A DNA stretch of 60,106 nucleotides. Source: an uncultured Muribaculaceae bacterium. Lineage in GTDB: Bacteria > Bacteroidota > Bacteroidia > Bacteroidales > Muribaculaceae. The notes beneath the pieces were generated by a model. The model made no database searches. It was not told where the DNA came from and worked only from the letters and a program-made list of their open reading frames with translations. Positions 6,890 through 15,787 of this stretch are shown piece by piece. Position 1 is the stretch's first letter, and every line of letters begins with the position of its first letter. The stretch covers positions 1-60,106 of the forward strand of contig CAJTKG010000008.1 in assembly GCA_910576935.1 (NCBI GenBank), in the 5' to 3' direction. Position numbers and translations under genes: made by a program.

Positions 6890-8629
6890 TCATTCTACAT
6901 GAATTGCTTCGGTCGGGGTTGAGACGCCGTTTTCGTTGAAGGCTTCTACTGCAAAATAATAGCTTTGGTCTGTTGTGAGAGCTCGCAGTGTAAGGGTGTC
7001 GTCGCCATAGACCATCCACGAGCTGTAGAGTTTGTCGGGTTCTATGCCCCAAAGGACATTGTAACCCTGAGCACCTTTGACGGGTGCCCAGGAAATGACT
7101 GCGTCACGACGGTCGCTGTCACGCACGACTGTGAGTTTTTTGGGCGCTGCGGGCTTTTTGCCGTGACCGAGGCCAAAGACACGTAACTCGGAGATAGCGA
7201 GCGACGGCGTCGGCACGTCAATGTTGCGATAGCGCACATATCGTGCCGTGACGGCCTCGGGGAGCTCGATGTATGCGTTGGGCGTGTCTTTATAGCTGTC
7301 GCTGCGGTCGGCTATAGTCCGCCATATTTCGCCATCTGCGGAAGTTTCGACCGTATACCGGTGGCGCAGGCCCTCATATCGGCCATACATATCGCTTTTA
7401 TAATCGTGATAATTTATCTGCAGGGCATTGACGTCACACAAAGTTTCAAGGTCTATCGTCACCCACTGACGCTCGTCGTCAGCGACAGCGAGCCAATATG
7501 TCTTTGTCTGTTCGTCGGTCAGAGCAGATGCGTCGAAATAGCCTGCCGATGACGAGGCTGTGACGGGCTTGCCGTATGACAGCAGCATCCAGCCACGAAA
7601 CTTGCCGGCATCGATTCCCTGCCCCGGGGCATAACGCGGATAGTCGCCGAATCGGGTATCGACATACATGATGCCGTCGGCATCGAAACCGGACGGGAAC
7701 ATACACAGGCGACGTTCCCAGTTGACATTTATAGACAGTGCCATAGAGGCGAAATGCCAGTATTTGCCGCCCGGACCTCTGACTGTACTGCCGTGGCCGG
7801 CGCCGTTGATATAACCGCCGGGCTTATATGACACCGGATTGTGGGCCTGGTAACGGTAAGGTCCCATAGGAGTGTCGGCTACATAAACGCCGTCGGCATA
7901 GACGTTAAACTCTGTGCCGGGTGCGGCATACTGCATATAATATTTGCCGTTGTGCTTGGTGAGCCACGGACCTTCGATAAAGCCGCCGAGGCCGGTCACG
8001 GTGTCGAGATGGTTCTCGCCGAAGCGTTCCCAGCCATGACGGTCGAGGTCGAGGCCAAAGAGTTCGCGCTGCTCACCTATCCTAAGGAAACGCCGGTTGC
8101 GGTCAAGCTCGACACCGCGGATGGGATATACGTTCGACGAGCCCCAGAACATGTAGGCCCGTCCGTCGTCGTCAATGAAGAGGTCGGGGTCCTGTAGGTC
8201 GTGCAGTATCGAGGGTGTAGCCTCCCAATTGCCGGAAGCCGGATCGTCGGTGTAGAGCACGCTCATCGCTCCCGAGGGATCGCCGCAGACATATAGCACC
8301 GAATCTTTATAGTTGTGAGCCGCCGGGGCGTTGCAACCCTGCGGATACCAGTTGCGTCCGGGCTTGACAAACTCCCAGTCGAGGAGGTCTTTTGAGCGCC
8401 AATAGCCATGCGAGCGAGTGACAAACATATAGTATTCGCCTCTGAACTCGACAACGGCGGGGTCTGCCCCGGCACGATACGATATATCCTTGTCGGAGTT
8501 ATAAATCATATAAGTATAGTCGATGTCGAGAGGATTGCAGTAGGTCTGTCTTTTATAGTCGTTTGCCATCGCGGAGGTTGCGGCGAGCGCAGCAAGCGCG
8601 ACGCCCGTCGCGACAATAAGTTTTTTCAT
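6890..8629 (-). CDS. Secreted GH43-family glycosidase with CBM and Fn3 domains
   Basis: A 579-residue exported enzyme with a signal peptide (1-22). The five-bladed GH43 domain covers about 25-345, with the catalytic base Asp56 (GADPAVV), the pKa-modulating Asp147 (QDPDLF) and the acid Glu219 (IEGPW). A discoidin-like F5/8 C module (about 350-490) and a fibronectin type III domain (about 495-579) follow. The family contains beta-xylosidases and alpha-L-arabinofuranosidases acting on plant glycans; the exact substrate is unresolved. It is not inside a polysaccharide utilisation locus here (no susC/susD pair), so it is a solitary exo-enzyme. Confidence 0.9.
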   Translation of the reverse strand: MKKLIVATGVALAALAATSAMANDYKRQTYCNPLDIDYTYMIYNSDKDISYRAGADPAVVEFRGEYYMFVTRSHGYWRSKDLLDWEFVKPGRNWYPQGCNAPAAHNYKDSVLYVCGDPSGAMSVLYTDDPASGNWEATPSILHDLQDPDLFIDDDGRAYMFWGSSNVYPIRGVELDRNRRFLRIGEQRELFGLDLDRHGWERFGENHLDTVTGLGGFIEGPWLTKHNGKYYMQYAAPGTEFNVYADGVYVADTPMGPYRYQAHNPVSYKPGGYINGAGHGSTVRGPGGKYWHFASMALSINVNWERRLCMFPSGFDADGIMYVDTRFGDYPRYAPGQGIDAGKFRGWMLLSYGKPVTASSSAGYFDASALTDEQTKTYWLAVADDERQWVTIDLETLCDVNALQINYHDYKSDMYGRYEGLRHRYTVETSADGEIWRTIADRSDSYKDTPNAYIELPEAVTARYVRYRNIDVPTPSLAISELRVFGLGHGKKPAAPKKLTVVRDSDRRDAVISWAPVKGAQGYNVLWGIEPDKLYSSWMVYGDDTLTLRALTTDQSYYFAVEAFNENGVSTPTEAIHVE

Positions 8630-8677
8630 AAGGCCGGTAAATGGTTTTGGTTATGTGAGTCAAGGTATTCAGCGTAA

Positions 8678-8725
8678 CAACCGGCAGTCGGGAAAACGCG
8701 AGTCCATTTTTCCGACTGTCGGTTG
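8678..8725 (-). terminator. Hairpin at the end of rprXY
   Basis: CAACCG-CAGTCGG with an A-run pairs with a T-run and CCGACTG-CGGTTG, with one mismatch inside each arm. It lies about 30 bases beyond the rprY stop codon on the minus strand and before the GH43 gene. Confidence 0.6.
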
Positions 8726-8755
8726 TGTATGCGGGGTTTTGGTCAGTGACACCGG

Positions 8756-9463
8756 TTATTTACCGGCTTCGACCTCGGGCGCTATAAGTTTATAGCCTTT
8801 GCCATGAATGTTTATGATCTCGATCGAGGGATCGTCTTTGAGATGTTTACGCAGTTTGGTGATGTAGACATCCATCGAACGGGCGTTGAAGTAGTTGTCG
8901 TCGATCCAGATTGTCTTAAGGGCGAAGTTACGCTCGAGAATCTCGTTGACATGGGCGCAGAGGAGGCTGAGGAGCTCAGACTCTTTGGTGGTGAGCTTGG
9001 TCACCTTGTCGTCGACCATGAGCACCTGTTTCTGAGTGTCAAATGTAAATTTACCGATCTTATACATTGTGATCTCCTTGCCTTTTTTACCTTTGACACG
9101 ACGAAGGATTGCCTCAATGCGGAAGACGAGTTCTTCCATCGAGAAAGGTTTGGTGATATAGTCGTCAGCACCGAGTTTGAAGCCTTCGAGAATATCGTCT
9201 TTCAGTGATTTCGCGGTGAGGAATATGATGGGGACCTCAGAGTTGACTGTACGTATTTCTTGTGCAAGAGCAAAGCCGTCTTTTTTGGGCATCATGACGT
9301 CAAGCACACATATATCATATTTTCCTTTCAGGAAGGCCTTATACCCGCTTTCGCCGTCAGCGAAGAGGTCGGCATTGAAGCCTTTAGCCTGAAGATATTC
9401 TCTTAGAAGCATGCCAAGATTCTCGTCATCTTCGCATAACAGTATACGCATACGTTCTTCCAT
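8756..9463 (-). CDS. rprY: OmpR-family response regulator RprY
   Basis: A 235-residue two-domain regulator. The receiver domain (about 5-120) has the acidic pocket EDDE (11-14), phospho-acceptor Asp55 (VLDVMMP), Thr83 and Lys105 (ITKPF). The winged-helix DNA-binding domain (about 135-232) ends with the typical YITKLRKHL and HGKGYKL segments. Its sequence closely resembles RprY of Bacteroides. It follows rprX by 6 bases and shares its promoter. In Bacteroides and Porphyromonas this pair has been linked to envelope, sodium and oxidative stress responses; the inducing signal here is unknown. Confidence 0.93.
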   Translation of the reverse strand: MEERMRILLCEDDENLGMLLREYLQAKGFNADLFADGESGYKAFLKGKYDICVLDVMMPKKDGFALAQEIRTVNSEVPIIFLTAKSLKDDILEGFKLGADDYITKPFSMEELVFRIEAILRRVKGKKGKEITMYKIGKFTFDTQKQVLMVDDKVTKLTTKESELLSLLCAHVNEILERNFALKTIWIDDNYFNARSMDVYITKLRKHLKDDPSIEIINIHGKGYKLIAPEVEAGK

Positions 9464-9469
9464 AATAAG

Positions 9470-11002
9470 CTAATTTTTAGTTAATGGTAATATAATTATA
9501 AATTTTGTTCCTACATTGATCGTACTCTCGACGCTTATTTCGCCGCCGAGTTCGTTGACCATCTTTTTGACATATGCCAGGCCGAGGCCGAAGCCTTTGA
9601 CGTCGTGGCGGTTGCCGGTGGAGACTCGGAAGAATTTCTCGAAAATCTTCTTGAGATCTTCACGGCGTATGCCTATGCCATTGTCGGCGATAGTGATTTC
9701 GAGGCGTTCGCCCGGGAGATCGCGCGACAGCACTTTGAGATCGAGCGGTTTGTCGGGATCACGATATTTGACAGCGTTGTCGAGAAGGTTGAAAATGACA
9801 TTGGTGAAGTGCATTTCGTCGACATTGACGATAGCGTCCATGGCGTCAAGGTGGGCGGTGATATGTCCGCCATATTTCTCGACTTTGAGCTTGAATGTGT
9901 TTACGATATTGAATATGGCGAGGTTCGCGTCGATATCCTCGAGTTTAAGCGTGGTCTTCTGACGGTCGAACATCGACATCTGAAGCACTTTCTCGACTTG
10001 AAAACGCAATCGCTTCGTCTCGTCGTTTATTACGGTCGAAATCTGCTGGAGCATTGTGGGCGACTTTCTCACGGTCTGGTCGTTGAGCATCTGGGCCGCT
10101 AGCGATATAGATGATATCGGGGTCTTGAACTCGTGGGTCATGTTGTTTATGAAGTCGTTTTTCATCTCGGTCAGTTTTTTCTGTCTGAAAGCCACGATAA
10201 TCGTGAATACAAAGACAATCAACATGATAAGCGTGAAGGCGAACGATGGCACCATAAACGAGATGGACGAGAAAATAAAATCGGCCTTGGTCGGGAAATA
10301 GACTTTGAGGAAGTTTGGACGCCCGGAGGTGTTGTTGGCGAAAAGTGTCTGTACAAACATGTTGTCGCTGTCGGTGGTCGTCGGCATAAAAGCGCCGGAC
10401 TTGTACTGGACAGTGCCGAGATGGTTTACTACAGCAAACTCAAAGGGTACATTGAAGCCAAGCGTGTCAAGTTCCTCGCGCAGATATCGTCTGACAACAG
10501 ACGAGTCGGCACGCTCTTCGATGGGACGTTCGCTGGCTGTGGATATGATATTGAGAATGACATCGTCGAGCATTCCTTTTTGGTATAGGTAATGGTCGCG
10601 ATAGACATTCTGCATGTTCTGATAGTGACGCCCGACGGCTTTGTCGCCGCGGCGTATCTTGTTGATTTCCGAAGCGTCGCCTTTGATGGTGAGATTTGCC
10701 TCAAGACCCGACGACGTCGTAAAGGAATATTTCACGCCGCCGAGCTGTGTCACAGGGTCGCCGTAATATTGGGCATACAGAGATGATGCCTTTATCTGAT
10801 TGACATCTTTTTCGAGAAAATACAGTGCTTCGTCCTGCTCGAGATGCACGGCCACATTCAGAAGGCTCTGCCTGACGCCTTGAGTGAACTGCTCATAACG
10901 CATCTCGACCATATTTTTCATATATATAATCTGAATCCACAGCAGACCTAAGAAGGTCACTGCCATCAAAATTGTCAATATCCAGATTGTCTGTTTCTTC
11001 AT
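9470..11002 (-). CDS. rprX: Sensor histidine kinase RprX
   Basis: A 510-residue inner-membrane kinase. TM1 lies at about 7-27, a periplasmic sensor domain at about 30-245, and TM2 at about 248-271. The HisKA segment has the phospho-His at 290 (NMTHEFKTPI). The HATPase domain shows the N box (FNLLDNAVKY), G1 (DNGIGI) and G2 (GFGLGLAYV). It autophosphorylates and passes phosphate to RprY, encoded 6 bases downstream. The 5' leader is long, about 130 bases from the predicted start of transcription, leaving room for post-transcriptional control. Confidence 0.94.
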   Translation of the reverse strand: MKKQTIWILTILMAVTFLGLLWIQIIYMKNMVEMRYEQFTQGVRQSLLNVAVHLEQDEALYFLEKDVNQIKASSLYAQYYGDPVTQLGGVKYSFTTSSGLEANLTIKGDASEINKIRRGDKAVGRHYQNMQNVYRDHYLYQKGMLDDVILNIISTASERPIEERADSSVVRRYLREELDTLGFNVPFEFAVVNHLGTVQYKSGAFMPTTTDSDNMFVQTLFANNTSGRPNFLKVYFPTKADFIFSSISFMVPSFAFTLIMLIVFVFTIIVAFRQKKLTEMKNDFINNMTHEFKTPISSISLAAQMLNDQTVRKSPTMLQQISTVINDETKRLRFQVEKVLQMSMFDRQKTTLKLEDIDANLAIFNIVNTFKLKVEKYGGHITAHLDAMDAIVNVDEMHFTNVIFNLLDNAVKYRDPDKPLDLKVLSRDLPGERLEITIADNGIGIRREDLKKIFEKFFRVSTGNRHDVKGFGLGLAYVKKMVNELGGEISVESTINVGTKFIIILPLTKN

Positions 11003-11140
11003 TTCTTCAATACTTTAACCTAAAACGGAAAAACATTTGATTCCCAATGTTAGATTAACCTTTATTATGTTAACAATTAAAACTAATGTTTGTTTTTGAA
11101 AAATTTGTCTAAATGAATTTTGCGTTTTAACACTTTGCGC

Positions 11141-11172
11141 CAAAATTAACATTTAAATGTGAAAAATGCAAA
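11141..11172 (-). promoter_or_regulatory. rprXY promoter
   Basis: TTTG (11169-11172), a 20-base spacer and TAATTTTG (11141-11148) match the Bacteroidetes promoter consensus. The promoter sits directly after the terminator of the upstream gene (11211-11253). The implied 5' untranslated region is about 130 bases and AT-rich. Confidence 0.7.
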
Positions 11173-11210
11173 TTACTTTTTCGATTTATATTATTTTTAG
11201 ACAATTAGAC

Positions 11211-11253
11211 AAAAAAATTCCCCGCAAGACCGCTTTGATGCAGCCTTGCAGGG
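11211..11253 (-). terminator. Terminator of the YtfE-LuxR gene
   Basis: On the minus strand CCCTGCAAG pairs with CTTGCGGGG (one bulge), with a 16-base loop, and AATTTTTTT follows. This is a classical intrinsic terminator, 49 bases past the stop codon. Confidence 0.8.
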
Positions 11254-11301
11254 CGCGATTATAAACTTGTTTCTATATTAATTTTTCCTTACTAATTATT
11301 A

Positions 11302-12240
11302 TTACGTTTTTTTCACTTCAGAGATGTCTATGATGCCGTTCATTATAGCGTAGAGGGTTATTGCAGATGCCGAGTGCATGTCGAGTTTGCAGTTGATGTT
11401 ACGGCGATGGGTATTGACGGTGTGGGCCGATAGATTAAGCCGGTCGGCCACTTCTTTTGTAGACAGACCGCGAGCGATACAGGCAACAATTTCACGTTCT
11501 CGGGGGGTAAGTTCGTTGTCCCGCGGGATGCTGTCATTTTTTCCGGTATCGATCTCGACGGGTTTGACCATAAGTTCGAGATGCTCGACAGCCGGGACGA
11601 AGATATTGTCTTCAACGGCACAATGCGTCAGCAGATCGCGTTCACAAGTTATTATATCGTAAAGTACCGAATTGAGCAGATCCTCGTTCCCGCTAACCTG
11701 ATAGTGACTGACAAATATCTCTTTGAGTTCCCGGAGTTTAGGAGCAAGGGGAGCATGGCTTGACTCGAATTTGGCTATATCGAAGCCGTTAGCCTGATTG
11801 CCGGCAAGCAAAGCGTCGACATATGGAAAGACCGAACGGTTCTCATAATCCATGTGGACCTTGACCTCTTCAACATAATCGTCGAAATAACGCAATATCA
11901 AGAGCGAGACGCTATCGGGTTGGGCCACGGGTAAAGCTTCGATAAGTTTGCGGCGTATCGACGGAAGTGCGAAGCCAAGAAAATAGTCATGGGAATTTCG
12001 CAGATATTCCATGAGCGATTGCAAGTCGATACTTCCGTCATCTTTCTTACCTGTACACAGATAATTGGCGACAGCAAGAAAAGTCGAGGCATCGACACCC
12101 TCTCTGGCACACACTTCGCCGACGGTGGCATTACCGAAACCGAGCGAGATACGGAAACGCCTCAGCACCATCAACGATTCGGGGTATCTGTTAATCAGAG
12201 AGCGGAGAGTATCGTTTGCATCAAATTCAGTCTTAGTCAT
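11302..12240 (-). CDS. YtfE/RIC-like di-iron protein fused to a LuxR-type HTH
   Basis: A 312-residue protein with three parts. The N-terminal ScdA-like segment (about 8-60) lacks the usual CC pair. A hemerythrin-like domain (about 80-225) and a LuxR-type helix-turn-helix (about 243-300; LTPREREIVACIARGLSTKE) follow. All six expected di-iron ligands are present: His84, His129, Glu133, His162, His206 and Glu210, in the spacing of E. coli YtfE. YtfE repairs or handles iron centres under nitrosative stress. Here the domain probably senses NO, oxygen or iron and controls DNA binding, which is an inference. Monocistronic, with its own promoter and terminator. Confidence 0.85.
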   Translation of the reverse strand: MTKTEFDANDTLRSLINRYPESLMVLRRFRISLGFGNATVGEVCAREGVDASTFLAVANYLCTGKKDDGSIDLQSLMEYLRNSHDYFLGFALPSIRRKLIEALPVAQPDSVSLLILRYFDDYVEEVKVHMDYENRSVFPYVDALLAGNQANGFDIAKFESSHAPLAPKLRELKEIFVSHYQVSGNEDLLNSVLYDIITCERDLLTHCAVEDNIFVPAVEHLELMVKPVEIDTGKNDSIPRDNELTPREREIVACIARGLSTKEVADRLNLSAHTVNTHRRNINCKLDMHSASAITLYAIMNGIIDISEVKKT

Positions 12241-12280
12241 AATATAATTGCGGCCTGATCATTTGTAAGTAATCACACCA

Positions 12281-12288
12281 CAAAATTA
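12281..12288 (-). promoter_or_regulatory. -7 box of the YtfE-LuxR gene
   Basis: TAATTTTG lies 41 bases upstream of the ATG. No TTTG is seen at the ideal -33 spacing, which would fit a gene that needs an activator. Confidence 0.5.
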
Positions 12289-12361
12289 CTCAAACGACAT
12301 TATATTTAAAATAGCCAAAAGTAGGTATTTTTTTTGTCGGCAATTGCATTGTGCAGGTCAA

Positions 12362-13783
12362 TCACCCGTTTTCGGCTTCTTCTTTGGCTATCTCGGATGC
12401 CTTGGGAAGGGTTTTGTGGAGTACAATAAAACCGACGACTCCCGACAGGAGCGAGCCGACGACTATGCCGAGCTTGGCATGGTTGAGCAGGTCGGCCATG
12501 TGAGCGCCCGCGCCACCGAACGACAAAGTAGCGATAAACAGTGAGACCGTAAAGCCTATGCCGCCGAGCATGGCTACCGAAGCCATCATGGCCCAGTTGG
12601 TATGTGCCGGCATAGGCGCGAATTTAAATTTGACGGTCAGCCATGAGAATATAAAAATACCTGTAAATTTACCGACGACAAGACCACAGACAATAGCCAG
12701 CGATATACCCTCGAAGACCGATGCAGGGTCTGTGCCGAGCAAAAAAATGCCCGCGTTGGCGAATGCAAACAGAGGCACGATGAAATAGTTGACTATCGGG
12801 TGAAGTGAGTCTTCGAGGTCCTGCAATGGCGAAATTACTTTGTCTGAGGCAGACTCTACTTCTTTCAGCCAGTTCATCTGATCTTTGTTCAGGATGGTGC
12901 GACGCGTCAGCATCCTGTCATCTTCTCCTCTGAAATGAGCTATAGACGAACGTATTATCTTTATATAGCGTTTGGGATCAAAAACCGGAGTGGCAGGCAC
13001 GCAGAATGCCACGAGCACGCCGGCAATCGTGGGGTGAATGCCCGAATTGAGGAATAAAAACCACACTACACCGCCAACACCGAGATAGAAGATCTTTGAT
13101 TTTATTCTCATTAGCGAGCCCAGAAGCAGCACACCGAGCAGTATCGCCGCATAGACGAGCAACATAGCCTCTATATGAGTCGAATAAAATGCAGCTATGA
13201 CAATTATGCCGCCAATATCATCGACCACCGCCAGCGTAGTCAGGAATATCTTGAGTGACACGGGCACACGGCGTCCGAGCATGGCAAGAACGCCAAGCGA
13301 GAAAGCTATATCGGTCGCCATCGGTATCGCCGCCCCACCTGAGTAGTCTGTTCCTTTAGCAAAAAACATATATATCGCTACCGGTACGATCATACCGCCT
13401 ATTGCTGCAATTATCGGCAAAAGAGCCTGTTTGAACGATGAAAGCTCGCCAACAAGCACCTCTCTCTTGATTTCAAGACCTATCGAAAAGAAAAATACAG
13501 CCATCAGCGCGTCATTGATGAAGGCAAGTAGATCCATCGGTTCACCCGTGTGGCTGAATATATTGAAATCTCCAAGTTGTAGTCTTACCTCTTGATTCCA
13601 GAAATCAAAATAATATCGGTTTATAGCCGGAATATTGGCAACGACAAGGGCCAGGACCGTGGCGGCTATCAATACATTGCCGCCTGTGGCGTGACGCCTT
13701 ATAGCCTGGCTTGCGGCATAGAATACACTATGCTCGTCGGCTGAATAGCTGTTTTCAAATCTGCTTTGTTTGTTAGTTTCCAT
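12362..13783 (-). CDS. nhaA: Na+/H+ antiporter NhaA
   Basis: A 473-residue inner-membrane antiporter that expels Na+ or Li+ in exchange for protons. Twelve hydrophobic segments are expected. FFFSIGLEIKREVL and IPMATDIAFSLGVLAML are typical NhaA stretches. TLAVVDDIGGI contains the adjacent aspartates of the ion-binding site. A hydrophilic loop of about 60 residues (near 295-345) makes it longer than the E. coli protein (388 residues), as is common in Bacteroidetes. A GTG start at 13795 is possible, but ATG 13783 (METNKQ) is better. A second, unrelated antiporter (nhaC) lies at 33915. Confidence 0.93.
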   Translation of the reverse strand: METNKQSRFENSYSADEHSVFYAASQAIRRHATGGNVLIAATVLALVVANIPAINRYYFDFWNQEVRLQLGDFNIFSHTGEPMDLLAFINDALMAVFFFSIGLEIKREVLVGELSSFKQALLPIIAAIGGMIVPVAIYMFFAKGTDYSGGAAIPMATDIAFSLGVLAMLGRRVPVSLKIFLTTLAVVDDIGGIIVIAAFYSTHIEAMLLVYAAILLGVLLLGSLMRIKSKIFYLGVGGVVWFLFLNSGIHPTIAGVLVAFCVPATPVFDPKRYIKIIRSSIAHFRGEDDRMLTRRTILNKDQMNWLKEVESASDKVISPLQDLEDSLHPIVNYFIVPLFAFANAGIFLLGTDPASVFEGISLAIVCGLVVGKFTGIFIFSWLTVKFKFAPMPAHTNWAMMASVAMLGGIGFTVSLFIATLSFGGAGAHMADLLNHAKLGIVVGSLLSGVVGFIVLHKTLPKASEIAKEEAENG

Positions 13784-13854
13784 AAATAATTGCACTTTAA
13801 ATGCAGAGTGATAATATATTTTAACGAACTATCACACCCGTAGGTTCACACAAC

Positions 13855-13890
13855 GACAATGCCCCACCCGACCACGGGCAGAGCATTGTC
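13855..13890 (-). terminator. Hairpin after lepA
   Basis: GACAATGC pairs with GCATTGTC, and an inner CCCG/CGGG pairing extends the stem. It lies 17 bases past the lepA stop. No U-tract follows, so the termination function is only probable. Confidence 0.5.
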
Positions 13891-13906
13891 ATAATCATTT
13901 TATCTT

Positions 13907-15694
13907 TCAATCAAGTTTAAGCACGGCGAGGAAAGCCTTCTGCGGCACTTCGACCGAGCCTATCTGCTTCATGCGTTTTTTGCCTTTCTTCTGTTTTTCA
14001 AGCAGTTTTCGTTTACGCGAGATATCGCCGCCGTAACATTTGGCGGTCACGTCCTTACGCACAGCCTTTATCGTCTCGCGGGCTATGATCTTTGCGCCGA
14101 TTGCAGCCTGAATGGCTATATCGAACTGCTGACGCGGTATCAACTCCTTGAGTTTCTCACACATTCGACGGCCGAAAGTGACGGCGTTGTCGGCGTGGGT
14201 AAGTGTCGACAGGGCGTCGACACTCTCGCCGTTGAGCAGTATGTCGAGCTTGACAAGACGCGATTCGCGGAAGTCGCTTATGTGATAGTCAAACGACGCG
14301 TATCCTTTGGATATGCTCTTGAGTTTGTCATAGAAGTCGATGACGATCTCGCCGAGAGGCATATCGAATGTCATCTCCATGCGGTTACCCGATATATATT
14401 CCTGTTTGACGAGCTCACCCCGTTTGCCCAGACATAGGGTCATAATCGGGCCTATAAATTCGGCCGTCGTTATGATTGTAGCGCGAATATACGGCTCTTC
14501 GATATGGTCTATCAAAGTCAGCTCGGGCAACCCCGAGGGATTGTGCACCTCAGTCATATTGCCTTTCTTGTCATAGACACGATAACTTACGTTGGGCACG
14601 GTGGTTATGACATCCATGTCAAACTCGCGACCAAGACGCTCCTGTATGATCTCCATGTGCAACAGCCCGAGGAAACCGCATCTGAAACCGAAACCGAGGG
14701 CCATCGACGACTCGGGCGTGAAGGTCAGCGACGCATCATTGAGCTGCAGTTTCTCGAGTGAGGCGCGCAGATTCTCGAAGTCTTCGGTCTCGATAGGATA
14801 TACGCCGGCAAAAACCATCGGTTTAACCTCCTCGAAGCCTTCGATGGCTTTGTCGCAGGGACGCGCTACGTGGGTTATGGTATCGCCTACTTTGACCTCT
14901 CTTGAGGTTTTGATGCCCGAGATTATATAACCGACATTGCCGGCCGAAAGGGTATCGCGCGGCGACATGTCGAGTTTGAGCACACCGATCTCGTCAGCAT
15001 TATACTCTTTTCCTGTAGCAACAAATTTGACGAAGTCGTTTTTTCTTATCGTACCGTTCTCGATCTTGAAATAGGCAATGATGCCCCTGAACGAGTTAAA
15101 GACCGAGTCGAATATCAGCGCCTGCAGCGGCGCGTCGGGATCGCCTTTTGGAGCAGGTATGCGCTCGGCAATGGCTCTCAATATCTCCGGGACGCCCATG
15201 CCGGTCTTGCCGCTGGCTCGTATTATCTCGCTGCGGTCACAGCCGAGAAGGTCTATGATCTGGTCTTCCACCTCGTCGGGATTGGCAGAGTCAAGGTCAC
15301 ATTTATTGAGCACGGGGATTATCTCGAGGTCGTTATCGATAGCCATATACAGGTTAGATATGGTCTGGGCCTGTATGCCCTGCGAAGCATCGACGATCAG
15401 GAGGGCGCCTTCGCAGGCAGCTATCGAGCGCGACACTTCATATGAGAAGTCGACGTGTCCCGGAGTGTCTATAAGATTAAAGACATAGCGCTCGCCGTCG
15501 ATGGTGTGTTCCATCTGTATGGCGTGGCTCTTGATTGTTATGCCGCGCTCGCGTTCGAGATCCATATCGTCAAGCACCTGAGCCTCCATATCTTTAGCCG
15601 CGACCGTATCGGTATATTCAAGTAAACGGTCGGCAAGGGTCGACTTGCCGTGATCGATATGGGCTATGATGCAGAAATTGCGTATATTCTTCAT
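13907..15694 (-). CDS. lepA: Elongation factor 4 (LepA)
   Basis: A 595-residue ribosomal GTPase that back-translocates stalled ribosomes. The G domain starts with AHIDHGKSTLADRLLEYT (P-loop), then RERGITIKSHAIQM (switch I), DTPGHVDFSYEV (G3) and NKCDLD (G4). The C-terminus has the LepA-specific basic segment KAVRKDVTAKCYGGDISRK and ends EVPQKAFLAVLKLD. Its length is that of the family. It has its own TAnnTTTG promoter and is not coupled to lepB as in E. coli. Confidence 0.97.
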   Translation of the reverse strand: MKNIRNFCIIAHIDHGKSTLADRLLEYTDTVAAKDMEAQVLDDMDLERERGITIKSHAIQMEHTIDGERYVFNLIDTPGHVDFSYEVSRSIAACEGALLIVDASQGIQAQTISNLYMAIDNDLEIIPVLNKCDLDSANPDEVEDQIIDLLGCDRSEIIRASGKTGMGVPEILRAIAERIPAPKGDPDAPLQALIFDSVFNSFRGIIAYFKIENGTIRKNDFVKFVATGKEYNADEIGVLKLDMSPRDTLSAGNVGYIISGIKTSREVKVGDTITHVARPCDKAIEGFEEVKPMVFAGVYPIETEDFENLRASLEKLQLNDASLTFTPESSMALGFGFRCGFLGLLHMEIIQERLGREFDMDVITTVPNVSYRVYDKKGNMTEVHNPSGLPELTLIDHIEEPYIRATIITTAEFIGPIMTLCLGKRGELVKQEYISGNRMEMTFDMPLGEIVIDFYDKLKSISKGYASFDYHISDFRESRLVKLDILLNGESVDALSTLTHADNAVTFGRRMCEKLKELIPRQQFDIAIQAAIGAKIIARETIKAVRKDVTAKCYGGDISRKRKLLEKQKKGKKRMKQIGSVEVPQKAFLAVLKLD

Positions 15695-15714
15695 TTGTGT
15701 ACCTTATTTGTCTG

Positions 15715-15722
15715 CAAAATTA
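15715..15722 (-). promoter_or_regulatory. lepA promoter -7 box
   Basis: TAATTTTG lies 20 bases upstream of the lepA ATG, so the 5' leader is very short. Confidence 0.55.
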
Positions 15723-15787
15723 ACAATTCCCGAGCGATTTTACATTATCATGCGCTCAAAAAACGTCAATTGCGCGAATATCCATTA

